Shown piece after piece: positions 25,463-34,778 of a stretch of 57,654 nt of DNA (position 1 is its first letter; every line of letters begins with the position of its first letter). The notes below the pieces were generated by a model. That model was given only the letters and a program-made list of their open reading frames with translations, made no database searches and was not told where the DNA came from. Position numbers and translations under genes: made by a program. The DNA is from CAZZCN01 sp964652975. Its GTDB lineage: Bacteria > Bacillota > Clostridia > Saccharofermentanales > UBA5734. The stretch lies in NCBI GenBank assembly GCA_964652975.1, contig CAZZCN010000009.1, forward strand, positions 1 to 57,654, written 5' to 3'.

Positions 25463-26572
25463 ATGGAAGAGATTAAAAAGTGTATCAGAGAAGTCGCAAA
25501 GATTTTTACCAATGTTGCAGGAGTATTAGATTATGACGGGATAGTGATTGCATGCACAGACGAAAAATACGAAGGAAGCGAAGATCCTTCGACCCGTGCG
25601 ATTTATCTGTCAGACGAGAAAATGTCAATCACGTCCGGGAGAACCTACATCAAGCTTGCGATAGGCGAGAGAACCAATTATGTCTGTTTTATCGAAGGCA
25701 CTGACGCCGTATCGAGAACCTATCTTGAACTGATGGTTAACTGGATACAAGCCACACTTAAAGAGAAGAATACCGATGCCGAAAGGGAGTCTTTCCTTAA
25801 GAAAGTCCTTCTTGAGAACGAGCTTCCGGGAGATATCCCGCTCAAATCAAGAGAATTTAAGATTCCTTATGCAGCTACAAGAGTTGCATTCATTGTTAGA
25901 GTGGAACAGAATGACGGTCTTGACTGCATGGAGATAATGCAGGAGATTTTTGCAGACCATAAGAAGGATCACGTACTTGCCATGGACGAAGAGACAATAG
26001 TCCTGCTTTCAGAAATAGGAAGAGACGAATCATCCAGAATAACCGAAACAGCCAAGATGATACTGGATAATTTAAACTCTGAATCGATGTCAAAGGTTCA
26101 CATCGGAATCGGTATGTATGCAGATACACTCAAGGACGCTGCAAAATCATACAGAGAAGCATCCCTTGCCCTTACTGTCGGTAATATATTCGAAGCTGAC
26201 AGCTATGTAATGAGATATGACAGACTAGGACTTGGAAGATTGATATACCAGCTTCCGTCAACGCTTTGCAACATGTTCCTTGACGAGGTTTTTCCGAAAG
26301 GCGCATATGAGTCATTGGATAATGAGACTTTACTTACGATCAGCAAATTTTTCGAAAACAACCTAAACGGCAGCGAGACTTCGCGTCAGCTGTTCGTGCA
26401 CAGAAACACCCTGGTTTACAGGCTTGACAAGGTTCAGAAAATAACCGGACTCGATTTGAGGAACTTTGATGATGCCGTACTTTTCAAGCTGGCTTCCATG
26501 GTTCGCCGTTACCTTGAGAAACAAGAAAAAGGCATCTACAAGCCGGCAACCAGCAAGTGGTGGAGCAATTAA
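25463..26572 (+). CDS. PucR/CdaR-like helix-turn-helix regulator
   Basis: A 369-residue protein. The C-terminal PucR-type helix-turn-helix is clear: FFENNLNGSETSRQLFVHRN, then TLVYRLDKVQKITGLDL. The middle resembles the GGDEF-like CdaR domain (VHIGIGMYADTLKDAAKSYR). The N-terminal 100 residues could be a sensor. It ends 52 bp before ftsE on the same strand, so it may be co-transcribed with the division genes; the effector and targets are unknown. Confidence 0.8.
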   Translation: MEEIKKCIREVAKIFTNVAGVLDYDGIVIACTDEKYEGSEDPSTRAIYLSDEKMSITSGRTYIKLAIGERTNYVCFIEGTDAVSRTYLELMVNWIQATLKEKNTDAERESFLKKVLLENELPGDIPLKSREFKIPYAATRVAFIVRVEQNDGLDCMEIMQEIFADHKKDHVLAMDEETIVLLSEIGRDESSRITETAKMILDNLNSESMSKVHIGIGMYADTLKDAAKSYREASLALTVGNIFEADSYVMRYDRLGLGRLIYQLPSTLCNMFLDEVFPKGAYESLDNETLLTISKFFENNLNGSETSRQLFVHRNTLVYRLDKVQKITGLDLRNFDDAVLFKLASMVRRYLEKQEKGIYKPATSKWWSN

Positions 26573-26624
26573 TCACCACTTGCCTCACAGTTAACGGCAT
26601 AACAGATATAATGGAGGAAATGCC

Positions 26625-28085
26625 TTGATAGAATTTCGCAATGTGAGCATGACATACAAGACAGGAATTTATGCACTCAAAAATGTCAGTTTCAAGGTCA
26701 TGGACGGCGAATTCGTATTTGTAATAGGACGAAGCGGTTCAGGCAAATCCACACTGATCAAGTTATTGACCTGCGAAGAAAACCCTGTTTCAGGAAATGT
26801 TTTTGTTGATAATTATGAGATTTCATTTCTAAAAAGAAGTCTCATACCTTATCTTCGTAGAAATATTGGGATGGTATTTCAGGATTTCAGATTAATCTAC
26901 TCGAAAACCGTATATGAGAATGTCGCTTTTGCGATGGAGATCATAGGGGCATCAAAGAAACTTATTTCAACTCGAGTGCCTATCGTATTAAGCATTGTCG
27001 GATTAAGGGACAAGGCACAGATGAAGCCTAATCAGCTATCCGGAGGAGAGCAGCAGAGGGTGGCTATTGCACGTGCGATGGTAAACAACCCCATGTTAAT
27101 TCTAGCCGACGAGCCTACCGGCAACCTCGATCCTGAGAACAGCGAGTCGATAATGGCCCTTTTAGAGGATATAAACTGTGGCGGCACCACAATAATGGTG
27201 TGTACTCATGATAGCAGCATAGTCAATAAAATGCGTCGCCGGGTTATCGAGATAGCGGACGGATTCCTTGTCAGGGATGAACTGCTGGGAGAATACAACC
27301 TTGCAATCGGATGTGACTTCAAAAAAAACAAACAAAAAATCAGAAGCGAAATTTCCGTTAACAACAAAGCAAAGAAAAAAGCTAAAGCCAAAATTGCAGC
27401 TACGGAACCGTTCGTAAGGAATATAAATATCAAATTCAGTGAAGAGGATTTTATCGACAACACCGAAAGTGCGACAGAGAAAACAGCCGAGGATATTGAC
27501 GAGAATCCTGCAGAAGACATGGATTCTATAATAGGTACCGATAACGAGATAGAATTATTAGAAGAGATAGAAAAGGAAATTGATGCAGGAACAGAGAGTG
27601 AATCAGAAGATACAAAACCAGATTCTGATATTCAAACCGAGTCTGAACCTTACTATCAGCCCGAGACAGAATCTGACAATCAGTCCGAGACAGAATCTGA
27701 CAATCAGTCCGAGACAGAACATTACTATCAACCCGAGACAGAACCCAAGCTCAACCCTAAGCATGAATCCGAACACGATGTAGATAATATTTCAGAAATT
27801 AATTACAACTCAGAAACTATTGATGAAATAGAAATCTTCCCTATTCAAAGCAATAAGAACGGCACAAGGAATAGTGACAATGCCATTGGCTTGAGTGGCG
27901 CAGGCAATATCGAAAACATTAATGAAATACTCGGAAGTATCAGAAATTCCAAGGACTCCAACTCGACGCTCTACTCTATTGAAATTGAAGATACCCAAGG
28001 AATTTCATTAGAGGAAAAGCCTGATTTCGCTAATATGATAAGACCGAAGCGAGTTCCTGCACCAGGGAAAACGGAGGACCTATAG
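26625..28085 (+). CDS. ftsE: Cell division ATPase FtsE with a ~255-residue acidic C-terminal tail
   Basis: ATPase of the FtsEX complex at the inner face of the membrane. Residues 1-228 form a normal FtsE: Walker A GRSGSGKST, Q-loop FQDFRL, signature LSGGEQQ, Walker B LILADE. The start is TTG at 26625, following GGAGG. Bacterial FtsE normally ends near residue 230. Here a Lys-rich segment (about 240-260) leads into a long Glu/Asp/Ser/Asn-rich tail with a 24-bp tandem repeat encoding SETESDNQ near residues 345-370. ftsX begins at the next base after the stop. The core is secure; the tail is unexplained. Confidence 0.93.
   Translation: MIEFRNVSMTYKTGIYALKNVSFKVMDGEFVFVIGRSGSGKSTLIKLLTCEENPVSGNVFVDNYEISFLKRSLIPYLRRNIGMVFQDFRLIYSKTVYENVAFAMEIIGASKKLISTRVPIVLSIVGLRDKAQMKPNQLSGGEQQRVAIARAMVNNPMLILADEPTGNLDPENSESIMALLEDINCGGTTIMVCTHDSSIVNKMRRRVIEIADGFLVRDELLGEYNLAIGCDFKKNKQKIRSEISVNNKAKKKAKAKIAATEPFVRNINIKFSEEDFIDNTESATEKTAEDIDENPAEDMDSIIGTDNEIELLEEIEKEIDAGTESESEDTKPDSDIQTESEPYYQPETESDNQSETESDNQSETEHYYQPETEPKLNPKHESEHDVDNISEINYNSETIDEIEIFPIQSNKNGTRNSDNAIGLSGAGNIENINEILGSIRNSKDSNSTLYSIEIEDTQGISLEEKPDFANMIRPKRVPAPGKTEDL
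27661..27745 (+). repeat. 24-bp in-frame tandem repeat in the ftsE tail
   Basis: About three and a half copies of a unit containing GAGACAGAATCTGACAATCA, encoding ETESDNQS. Neighbouring copies carry HYYQP and YYQP variants. The period is a multiple of three, so copy number changes keep the frame. Confidence 0.85.
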
Positions 28086-28979
28086 ATGAAATTATCCATG
28101 GGCAGACAGTTTGTCAAAGAGGGTGTTTTAAATATAATCCGCCATCCGCTTGTAACATTGGCATCAATAACCACAATTTCCCTCATGTTGATATTAATGG
28201 GATCTTTTTTAATATTTTCTACTAATGCCAATGACATAGCAAAGAACGCAAGCCAGCAGCCACCGGTACTGGTATGGGTAGATTATGGCGTTACCGAGCA
28301 GACAGTAAATGAAATCGAAGACATTCTTAAGAAGGATCAAAATATCAAATCATATACTCGCAAAACCCCACAGGAAAACTTTCTTCAATTCAAAAAAGAC
28401 CTGGGTGAAGACTCAAAGGTTCTGGATGGTTTCGATCCAAGCCTGCTACCCTATACATTCACTGTGCAGCTTCTGGAATCATCGGAAAGCCTTGATTTTA
28501 AAACTAAAATGGAAGGGGCGTTCGGGGTAAGGAAGGTGGAATACAGTCAGCCGGTTACAGAATTTTTAAACAATGCCAGGACAGCGGTTAATTTTATAAC
28601 CCTGACAGCATTCATCGTGCTTTGCGGAATTACGCTTTTTATAATATCGAACATGGTCAGGATAGCTGTATTTTCAAGATCGGAAGAGATTGGTATAATG
28701 AAGTATGTCGGAGCGACCAATCGATATATACGGGTGCCATATATAATTGAAGGCAGCATAGTAGGATTTCTTGGAGCTGTTTTGGCTAATGCTGCGGTAT
28801 TGTTTTTGTATTCATTAATAATCGGACGTTCTGCCGGTGGCATGGGGAACATTACTTTTTTAGCGCTGGTACCTGTTTCACAAATCACTACAGCAGTGGT
28901 TATAACGAATCTTTTACTTGGAGTTCTGGTAGGGGCTGTAGGGAGTGCCATATCAGTGAGGCGACATGTCAAAGTCTAG
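28086..28979 (+). CDS. ftsX: Cell division protein FtsX
   Basis: Membrane partner of FtsE; 297 residues. There is a cytoplasmic N-terminus (GRQFVKEGVLNIIRHPLVT), one membrane helix (about 20-45), an extracellular domain to about residue 165, then three membrane helices. The conserved FSRSEEIGIMKYVGATNRYI loop that contacts FtsE is intact. The ATG follows the ftsE stop directly. It probably couples ATP use to activation of the downstream M23 protein. Confidence 0.95.
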   Translation: MKLSMGRQFVKEGVLNIIRHPLVTLASITTISLMLILMGSFLIFSTNANDIAKNASQQPPVLVWVDYGVTEQTVNEIEDILKKDQNIKSYTRKTPQENFLQFKKDLGEDSKVLDGFDPSLLPYTFTVQLLESSESLDFKTKMEGAFGVRKVEYSQPVTEFLNNARTAVNFITLTAFIVLCGITLFIISNMVRIAVFSRSEEIGIMKYVGATNRYIRVPYIIEGSIVGFLGAVLANAAVLFLYSLIIGRSAGGMGNITFLALVPVSQITTAVVITNLLLGVLVGAVGSAISVRRHVKV

Positions 28980-29078
28980 CGGAAAATTTGAGGAAAAGCA
29001 TTAGGCGGAAAATTTTTAGAAGAGAGTTAAGTGGATACGCATTCGCGTTAATGTAAGAAATATATACTGGAGATTGTT

Positions 29079-30296
29079 ATGAAAATATTTACTAAAACCA
29101 AAAAAGTTTTGTCGGTCATGATTATTGCCACTTTGATGATGACAGTTTTTTTGGGTATTAATAAATTCACACCGGGCTCACATGTTCAAGCCGCCACCAT
29201 ATCGTCCCTTACCAAGGAGCAGGCGCGCATCGAAAAGCAGATAGCTTCACTCAAAGCCGAGAAAAATGCCCTCAATGCAAAGAACCAAAAACTTCAAGGA
29301 GAACTGTCATGGCTTAACAGCAGGACAGCAGACGAGCGAAAACAATACGAGAAGCTCGTTGATGAATTGAACGATGCATATAAGGAAATGGAGGCTTCAC
29401 TTGCTAAGGCAAAGCTTGCCGAAGACAATGTGAAGACAAAGCAGGAACAATATAAGAAAAGACTGCAGACAATGTTCGAAAACCGTAACAAGGGAACATT
29501 AGAAATGCTTTTTGACGCAAAGGACCTGAGTGCCTTCCTGGCGAATGTCCAGATTATCTCGATTATTGCCGACAATGACAAGAAAGTGCTAAGCGAACTA
29601 AATGCCGCCAAGGATGAGGCATACCTTAAGAAGAAGGAAGCGGAAGAGTATTCAGAAGAGATGCAGGCTTATGTAAATAAGAAGAACAAGGAAATCGAAG
29701 CACTCAAAAAGAACATGTCCCAGACCAAAACAGCAATAAACGATGTCAAGTCCGACCTTTCCAAGGCCGAAAAAGACGAGAAAGCACTTGTGGCCGAATC
29801 TAACAAAATAGGGAGCGAAATCAAAAAACTACAGTCAACAGCAATATATTACGGAGGCTCGATGGTGTGGCCCACACCCGGTTATCCAGGAGTCGGGGAC
29901 AATTTCGGTATGAGATTTCATCCCATACTTAAATATTGGAGAATGCACAATGGTATAGACATTGTCTCTCCTTTCAACTCGAAAATCGTTGCTGTTGCTG
30001 ATGGCAAGGTAATCGTGGCACAGACAATATCGGGTTATAACCCTGTATCCGGGAATAATTACGGCGGCGGTGGATACGGCAATTACATAATCATTGACCA
30101 TGGTGGCGGCGTCTCAACGGTTTACGCTCACTGCAAATTGATCAAAGTCTGGTCGGGGACTACAGTTAAAGCCGGTCAGTGGATTGCAGTTACAGGAAGT
30201 ACAGGACTTTCGACAGGGGCACATCTCCACTTTGAGGTTCGTGAAGGCGGAATACCTGCCAATCCACTCCAGAAAAAATATCTGGGGTCCAGATAA
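29079..30296 (+). CDS. Secreted coiled-coil M23 peptidoglycan hydrolase, likely FtsEX partner
   Basis: A 405-residue exported protein. A signal peptide covers about residues 1-38 (ending HVQAA). Residues 40-255 form a long charged coiled coil, as in EnvC and PcsB. Residues 280-400 are an M23/LytM domain with Zn ligands in MHNGID and HLHFEV, so it should be active rather than degenerate. It is 99 bp after ftsX, and FtsEX is known to control this kind of coiled-coil hydrolase. The function is inferred from architecture and neighbours. Confidence 0.9.
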   Translation: MKIFTKTKKVLSVMIIATLMMTVFLGINKFTPGSHVQAATISSLTKEQARIEKQIASLKAEKNALNAKNQKLQGELSWLNSRTADERKQYEKLVDELNDAYKEMEASLAKAKLAEDNVKTKQEQYKKRLQTMFENRNKGTLEMLFDAKDLSAFLANVQIISIIADNDKKVLSELNAAKDEAYLKKKEAEEYSEEMQAYVNKKNKEIEALKKNMSQTKTAINDVKSDLSKAEKDEKALVAESNKIGSEIKKLQSTAIYYGGSMVWPTPGYPGVGDNFGMRFHPILKYWRMHNGIDIVSPFNSKIVAVADGKVIVAQTISGYNPVSGNNYGGGGYGNYIIIDHGGGVSTVYAHCKLIKVWSGTTVKAGQWIAVTGSTGLSTGAHLHFEVREGGIPANPLQKKYLGSR

Positions 30297-30545
30297 AACA
30301 AAAAACAAGTATATAAATATGTATAAAAATAAAAACAAAAATAAAAACAAAAATAAGAACAAAAATAAGAACAAAAACAAAAATATAAAACAAAAACAAA
30401 AATATAAAACGAAAACAAAAATAAAAACAAAAATAAAAACGAAAACAAAAACATAAACGAAAACAAAAACGAAAACGAAAATAAGAATAAAAATAAAAAT
30501 AAATACAAAAATGAATACAAATAAAATAACAACAAATAGAAAAGT
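30297..30545. repeat. A-rich low-complexity array between the M23 gene and ctpA
   Basis: About 250 bp of near-perfect hexamer-like steps such as AAAAATAAAAAC and AAAACAAAAACG, almost free of T and G on the + strand. It starts directly after the M23 stop codon. No ribosome binding site or real gene is present; open frames here are by-products of the repeat. The remaining bases to 30665 show only the ctpA ribosome binding region. Confidence 0.85.
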
Positions 30546-30665
30546 TCAATAAAAACTTGTTTCCTACATATCCGTTAGAGTATTAATGTTAAAATAGCAA
30601 TGCGGTGCCGTTAATTTCACAATGGCACAAAACATCCCGGAAAAACAAAAAGGGTGGTAATTACT

Positions 30666-32099
30666 ATGAATGAAGATAAATACATATACAAAGGTCCCGG
30701 CAGCAATCCAGAAAGCGACGGTGGACCAAGCAATAATCCGCTTGATCCCAAAACAGATAAAAATTCTGAAAACCTTACAAATAAAGACGCATTATACATT
30801 ACAAACAAATTTAATGAAACTAAATTCAAGGAAACCCTATTTAAAAGAACTGTTGGGACTGCACTAATAAGCGCTCTTGTAACATTTGTCTTCACATGTG
30901 TACTATTCGCCTATCTTGCATTTGCAGTGTTTTTTCCTGTAACATCGCTTAACGGTTCGGGATTATCTTTTGATTCAAAGCCTGAGACCAGACAGGCGGT
31001 TATAAAGGTAAATGAAATTATATCCAATCTTAAAAGTTCATTTGTGACAAAGCTTACAGATGAAGAGATTTTGCAGGCGATTGCGCAGGGGCTGCCATCA
31101 TCGCTGAATAACCCGTATACATATTACTTGACCAAAGAACAATATAACCAGATTACCGAGGATATGTCCGGTGAATATGTTGGCATTGGATGTACAGTAA
31201 CAGTTGCAGTAAAGGGGAGGCCGGAAATAGCCGAAGTTGTCAAAGGCAGCCCTGCAGAAAAGGCGGGACTGAAAATCAAGGACGTTTTTGTATCGATAGA
31301 CGGTGTGAAAATAAAAGAAACAGATTCAATAGAGTCAATAGTAGCAAAAGTTAAAGGCAAAGAAAACACACCGGTAAAACTAGAAATATTCAGAGAGTCA
31401 ACGAAAACGTCGATGCAATTCACTATTGTAAGGAAAACCATAACATACGAGAATGTAATATCCAAAATGTTAAGTAACAAAGTCGGATATATACATATAA
31501 AGGCATTTGCAGGTAACGTTGACAAAGACTTCATCGAAGCAATGGATGATCTGCAGAAGAAAGGTGCCAGAAACATAGTTTTCGACCTGAGATACAATTC
31601 CGGCGGTGATGCAGCTGTAATGACCAACATGCTCGAATATCTGCTTCCCAAGGGCACTCTTTTAGCGACTATCAAGGGAAGAGAGAACAACAAGGATTTC
31701 AAAGTCGACTGGATTGCAAAAAAACAGATGAAAGTCCCTGCAACCATGCGATATGCAATTTTAACCAACTCATATTCAGCCAGTGCATCTGAATTTTTTA
31801 CAGGATGCCTGAGAGATCACGGTAAAGCGATAATCGTTGGCGAGAAGACATTCGGTAAGGGATCCGGAACAAGTCTTTTTAAACTTTCTGACGGATCAGC
31901 CGTCAACATCACCATTTTCAAATATTATCTTCCAAAAGGAGATTCGGTTGAAGGTAAGGGAATAAGCCCTACATACGAATCCAGGCTTCCCGAAAAATAC
32001 ACCAACACATCGGTTGAAGACTTGCCGGTAGATGAAGATACCGTTCTTGCCAAAGCAATGGAAGAATTACATAAATTTGGAGAAACGAGCACAAAATGA
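30666..32099 (+). CDS. ctpA: C-terminal processing protease (S41 family, CtpA/CtpB-like)
   Basis: A 477-residue membrane-anchored protease. After a polar N-terminus rich in Asn and Lys there is one membrane helix at about 60-85, then a PDZ domain (VVKGSPAEKAGLKIKDVFVS) and the S41 core with the Ser-Lys dyad in SASE and TFGKG, 25 residues apart. Start ATG 30666 follows AGGGTGG. It comes after ftsEX and the M23 gene, as in many Firmicutes. It overlaps the next gene by 4 bp (ATGA). Confidence 0.92.
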   Translation: MNEDKYIYKGPGSNPESDGGPSNNPLDPKTDKNSENLTNKDALYITNKFNETKFKETLFKRTVGTALISALVTFVFTCVLFAYLAFAVFFPVTSLNGSGLSFDSKPETRQAVIKVNEIISNLKSSFVTKLTDEEILQAIAQGLPSSLNNPYTYYLTKEQYNQITEDMSGEYVGIGCTVTVAVKGRPEIAEVVKGSPAEKAGLKIKDVFVSIDGVKIKETDSIESIVAKVKGKENTPVKLEIFRESTKTSMQFTIVRKTITYENVISKMLSNKVGYIHIKAFAGNVDKDFIEAMDDLQKKGARNIVFDLRYNSGGDAAVMTNMLEYLLPKGTLLATIKGRENNKDFKVDWIAKKQMKVPATMRYAILTNSYSASASEFFTGCLRDHGKAIIVGEKTFGKGSGTSLFKLSDGSAVNITIFKYYLPKGDSVEGKGISPTYESRLPEKYTNTSVEDLPVDEDTVLAKAMEELHKFGETSTK

Positions 32100-32902
32100 A
32101 CCCTTACGCACTTATTTCAGAAGTCTATGACCGTTGGCAGGAGACAAACGATTCTTCCAGATGGGCTGACTATGCAGAGAAAATAATAAAACGCCATTGC
32201 AGATTAAGCAAAGGGGACGGCAAGGATGATTCTCTTCTGCTGCTGGACCTTGGGTGTGGTACCGGCAGTCTTCCGATAGAAATGTCGAATCGCGGATATG
32301 AGGTTCTTGCAATCGATTACTCTGAAGAAATGCTTTCTGCAGCAAAAATGAAAGACGGTGCTCAGAGTATCCAGTTCATATGCCAGGACATAACCGATTT
32401 CGAGCTTTTTGGAACAGTGGATATAATGGTTTGTTTTCTGGACACAGTCAATCATATATTAACTGAAAGAAAGTTGAACAGCTTTTTCAGACTGTGTAAG
32501 AACTACCTCAATCCTGGAGGACTTCTTATTTTTGACATTGCAACACCATATTATTTCGAAAACAATCTGGCTGACAAGACTTTTTATGATATCCGCGACA
32601 CCTTTGCATTGATATGGCAAAATTTTTACAATCCCCGCAAATCCATCAATCGCGCCGAACTGACATTTTTCACAGAAACATCGGACGGAAATTACCTGAG
32701 GGGTGAGGAGACAATCAAAGAGAGAAGTTACAGCAAGGATTATATCGAGAGCGTAATAAAAGACAACGGCCTTGAAATTGTGCGAGAATACAGGGACTTC
32801 ACTTTTCAAAAGCCGACACATGAAACAGAAAGAATATTTTTTGTTGTAGAGAACAGGAATGACAGATTCAAAGAAAAACTTGTAAAGGATGCTTATGAAT
32901 AA
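32096..32902 (+). CDS. Class I SAM-dependent methyltransferase
   Basis: A 268-residue methyltransferase. Motif I LLLDLGCGTGSLPIEM binds SAM, and YEVLAIDYSEEMLSAA and LDTVNHIL follow the family pattern. It overlaps the ctpA stop by 4 bp and the hslO start by 8 bp, so all three are translationally coupled. The substrate is not identifiable. Confidence 0.88.
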   Translation: MNPYALISEVYDRWQETNDSSRWADYAEKIIKRHCRLSKGDGKDDSLLLLDLGCGTGSLPIEMSNRGYEVLAIDYSEEMLSAAKMKDGAQSIQFICQDITDFELFGTVDIMVCFLDTVNHILTERKLNSFFRLCKNYLNPGGLLIFDIATPYYFENNLADKTFYDIRDTFALIWQNFYNPRKSINRAELTFFTETSDGNYLRGEETIKERSYSKDYIESVIKDNGLEIVREYRDFTFQKPTHETERIFFVVENRNDRFKEKLVKDAYE

Positions 32903-33881
32903 ATCTAAGAATATCGATAATATTGATTCCGGTGAACATGGAGCAGCGAAGCAAGGGGCTTCGGAAGAAACATTCAGTCCAGAGTGGATGAAAGACCCAA
33001 ATAATGATTACCTTGTACGTGCAACAGCTCTTGATGGCGCTGTTCAGGCCGTTGCGGTAAGACATACCAATACCTGCCGCGACATGACAGACATTCATTC
33101 ACTATCACCTATTGCGGCTGCGGCGCTTGGAAGACTGTGCGGAGGTCTGCAGCTGATGTCTGTGGATCTGAAAAGTGATGATTCCACTGTTAGCGCCACC
33201 GTCAAATCCGACGGGCCGCTGAAAGGAATGTTTGCAGTATGTACATCCGATGCCATGGTCAAGGGATATGTGCTAAGCCCGGCGGTGGAAACTTCGTACA
33301 AGGAAAGCGGGAAGCTTGATGTAGGCGGGATGGTAGGCAAGGGAACGCTTACAATAATTAAAGACACCGACCTCAAAAATCCATATATCGGACAGGTAGA
33401 ACTGGTATCAGGTGAAATTGCAGAGGATCTTGCCGCCTATTTTCTTTATTCTGAGCAGATACCCACTGTCATGAGTCTGGGTGTCAGAATGAACCGTGAC
33501 GGCATAACGCATGCCGGGGGGATGATGATAAGACTTCTTCCTGATGCCGGTGATGATATTCTTACCTATATTGAGCAGAGGGCTATAGGTTTTCCGGATA
33601 TATCCTGGCTTTATGAAGAAGGGTTTACACCTCATGAGGTACTGGACTTGTTTCTGGGTGATCACAACATTGAATATCACAGCATCAAGAAATGCGGTTA
33701 CAAATGCACATGCAGCGAAGAAAGAATGTCAGCAAACCTTATAACCCTTGGCAGAGAAGAACTGGAGAATCTGGCGTCTGACCTGAATGGTATTGAGCTG
33801 GAATGTCATTTCTGCAATAAAAAATACCATTTTTCAAATGAACGTGTAAAGGAATTATTGGATAACCTGGATAAAAAATAA
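32895..33881 (+). CDS. hslO: Redox-regulated chaperone Hsp33
   Basis: A 328-residue holdase activated by oxidation. The N-terminal domain is recognisable (YLVRATALDGAVQAVAVRHT). The C-terminal redox switch has the four zinc-binding Cys as CTC and CHFC. ATG 32895 is preferred; ATG 32889 overlaps the AAAGGA site. It ends the ftsE-to-hslO run of genes. About 35 extra N-terminal residues precede the core. Confidence 0.93.
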   Translation: MNKSKNIDNIDSGEHGAAKQGASEETFSPEWMKDPNNDYLVRATALDGAVQAVAVRHTNTCRDMTDIHSLSPIAAAALGRLCGGLQLMSVDLKSDDSTVSATVKSDGPLKGMFAVCTSDAMVKGYVLSPAVETSYKESGKLDVGGMVGKGTLTIIKDTDLKNPYIGQVELVSGEIAEDLAAYFLYSEQIPTVMSLGVRMNRDGITHAGGMMIRLLPDAGDDILTYIEQRAIGFPDISWLYEEGFTPHEVLDLFLGDHNIEYHSIKKCGYKCTCSEERMSANLITLGREELENLASDLNGIELECHFCNKKYHFSNERVKELLDNLDKK

Positions 33882-34066
33882 AACAATTGACATTGACAAT
33901 GTAAAAAACAAAAGAGTTCTTCAATTTGATAATAATTATCATAGTAATTTACCTTTGATTTTAAGTAAAAACACAAACAAACAACTGAATAATGGATAGT
34001 CTAATTGTCGAAAGTGTCGAAAAATCATAAGATAGCAAAAATATGATGAAAATCAGAAAAAAAATG
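33882..34066. other. Intergenic region before the rpsJ promoter
   Basis: 185 bp of AT-rich sequence between hslO and the S10 promoter. No gene, terminator or clear site was recognised. Confidence 0.4.
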
Positions 34067-34095
34067 TTGCAATTAGTTAAGGCATGCAATATAAT
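34067..34095 (+). promoter_or_regulatory. Promoter of the S10-spc-alpha operon
   Basis: TTGCAA at 34067-34072, a 17-base spacer and a perfect TATAAT at 34090-34095. It lies 272 bp before rpsJ. Confidence 0.8.
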
Positions 34096-34102
34096 ACTAC
34101 GT

Positions 34103-34367
34103 GCGCGACTTTTGGAAGCGCAAACATAAATGCGAAGATGTCAGAGATTGCCGCTATAACCGCTGCGGTTGACAAGCGGGTAACTTTGACGGAGAAGTCT
34201 TGTCCATGAGATGAGGCGGCAGGTAAACCAGACGCAGCGTGTGCTCTATTGATGAGTATGTGCCCAGAATGCAAAGTACAGAACACTATTCTGGGTTTTA
34301 TATTGAAACAGTATGACACGCCCGGCACAGTGGGAGCTTGCACAGCAGCGAAATAGGAGGTTTTTAA
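34103..34367 (+). ncRNA. Long structured leader of the S10 operon
   Basis: About 265 nt of untranslated, more GC-rich sequence with several possible stems: TGCGC/GCGCA, GACAAG/CTTGTC, and a strong CCCAGAAT (34263-34270) / ATTCTGGG (34288-34295) hairpin followed by TTTTAT, which looks like an attenuator. S10 leaders that control their operon are known in other bacteria (L4-bound in Gammaproteobacteria); this one was not recognised as a known family. Confidence 0.55.
34263..34301 (+). terminator. Attenuator hairpin in the rpsJ leader
   Basis: An 8-bp perfect stem with a 17-base loop and a short T-rich tail, about 70 bp before the rpsJ start. Confidence 0.6.
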
Positions 34368-34679
34368 ATGGCAGTTAACCAAAAAATCAGAATCAGACTA
34401 AAGGCTTATGATCATGAAATTCTTGACAGCAGCGCAGAAAGAATAGTAGAAACTGCGAAGAGAAGCGGAGCAAAGGTTTCCGGACCGATACCGCTACCTA
34501 CAGACAAGGAAATCGTAACAATCCTCAGAGCGCCACACAAGTACAAGGATGCCAGAGAACAGTTTGAGCTTCGTACTCATAAAAGACTGATTGACATTCT
34601 TGCACCTAACCCGAAGACTGTTGAAGCTTTGATGAAGCTGGACATGCCGGCAGGGGTGAATATCGAGATAAAACTGTAA
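34368..34679 (+). CDS. rpsJ: 30S ribosomal protein S10 (uS10, NusE)
   Basis: First gene of the S10 operon; 103 residues. IRIRLKAYDHEILD, GPIPLPTDKEIVTI and the HKRLIDI segment are diagnostic. S10 is also the NusE antitermination factor. The start follows AGGAGG. The 99-bp spacer to rplC contains an 8-bp hairpin (34734-34753) just before the rplC ribosome binding site. Confidence 0.98.
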   Translation: MAVNQKIRIRLKAYDHEILDSSAERIVETAKRSGAKVSGPIPLPTDKEIVTILRAPHKYKDAREQFELRTHKRLIDILAPNPKTVEALMKLDMPAGVNIEIKL

Positions 34680-34778
34680 CAGGTTTTTTCAAAATAGAAC
34701 ATCGGGCTTGCCAAGGCACGGTGTTCAGGTCAAGTTCATTTAATAAAATGAACCAATAACCAAGGAGGTAAGAAAGAA

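Noticed and set aside
30184..30549. Several long open frames over the A-rich array, reading Lys-Asn or Phe-Leu/Phe-Tyr repeats
   Set aside because: They arise from the low-complexity DNA and overlap the end of the M23 gene; none has a start region or domain.
34103..34367. tRNA or other known RNA gene in the rpsJ leader
   Set aside because: No cloverleaf or anticodon arm could be drawn; an operon leader is a simpler explanation.
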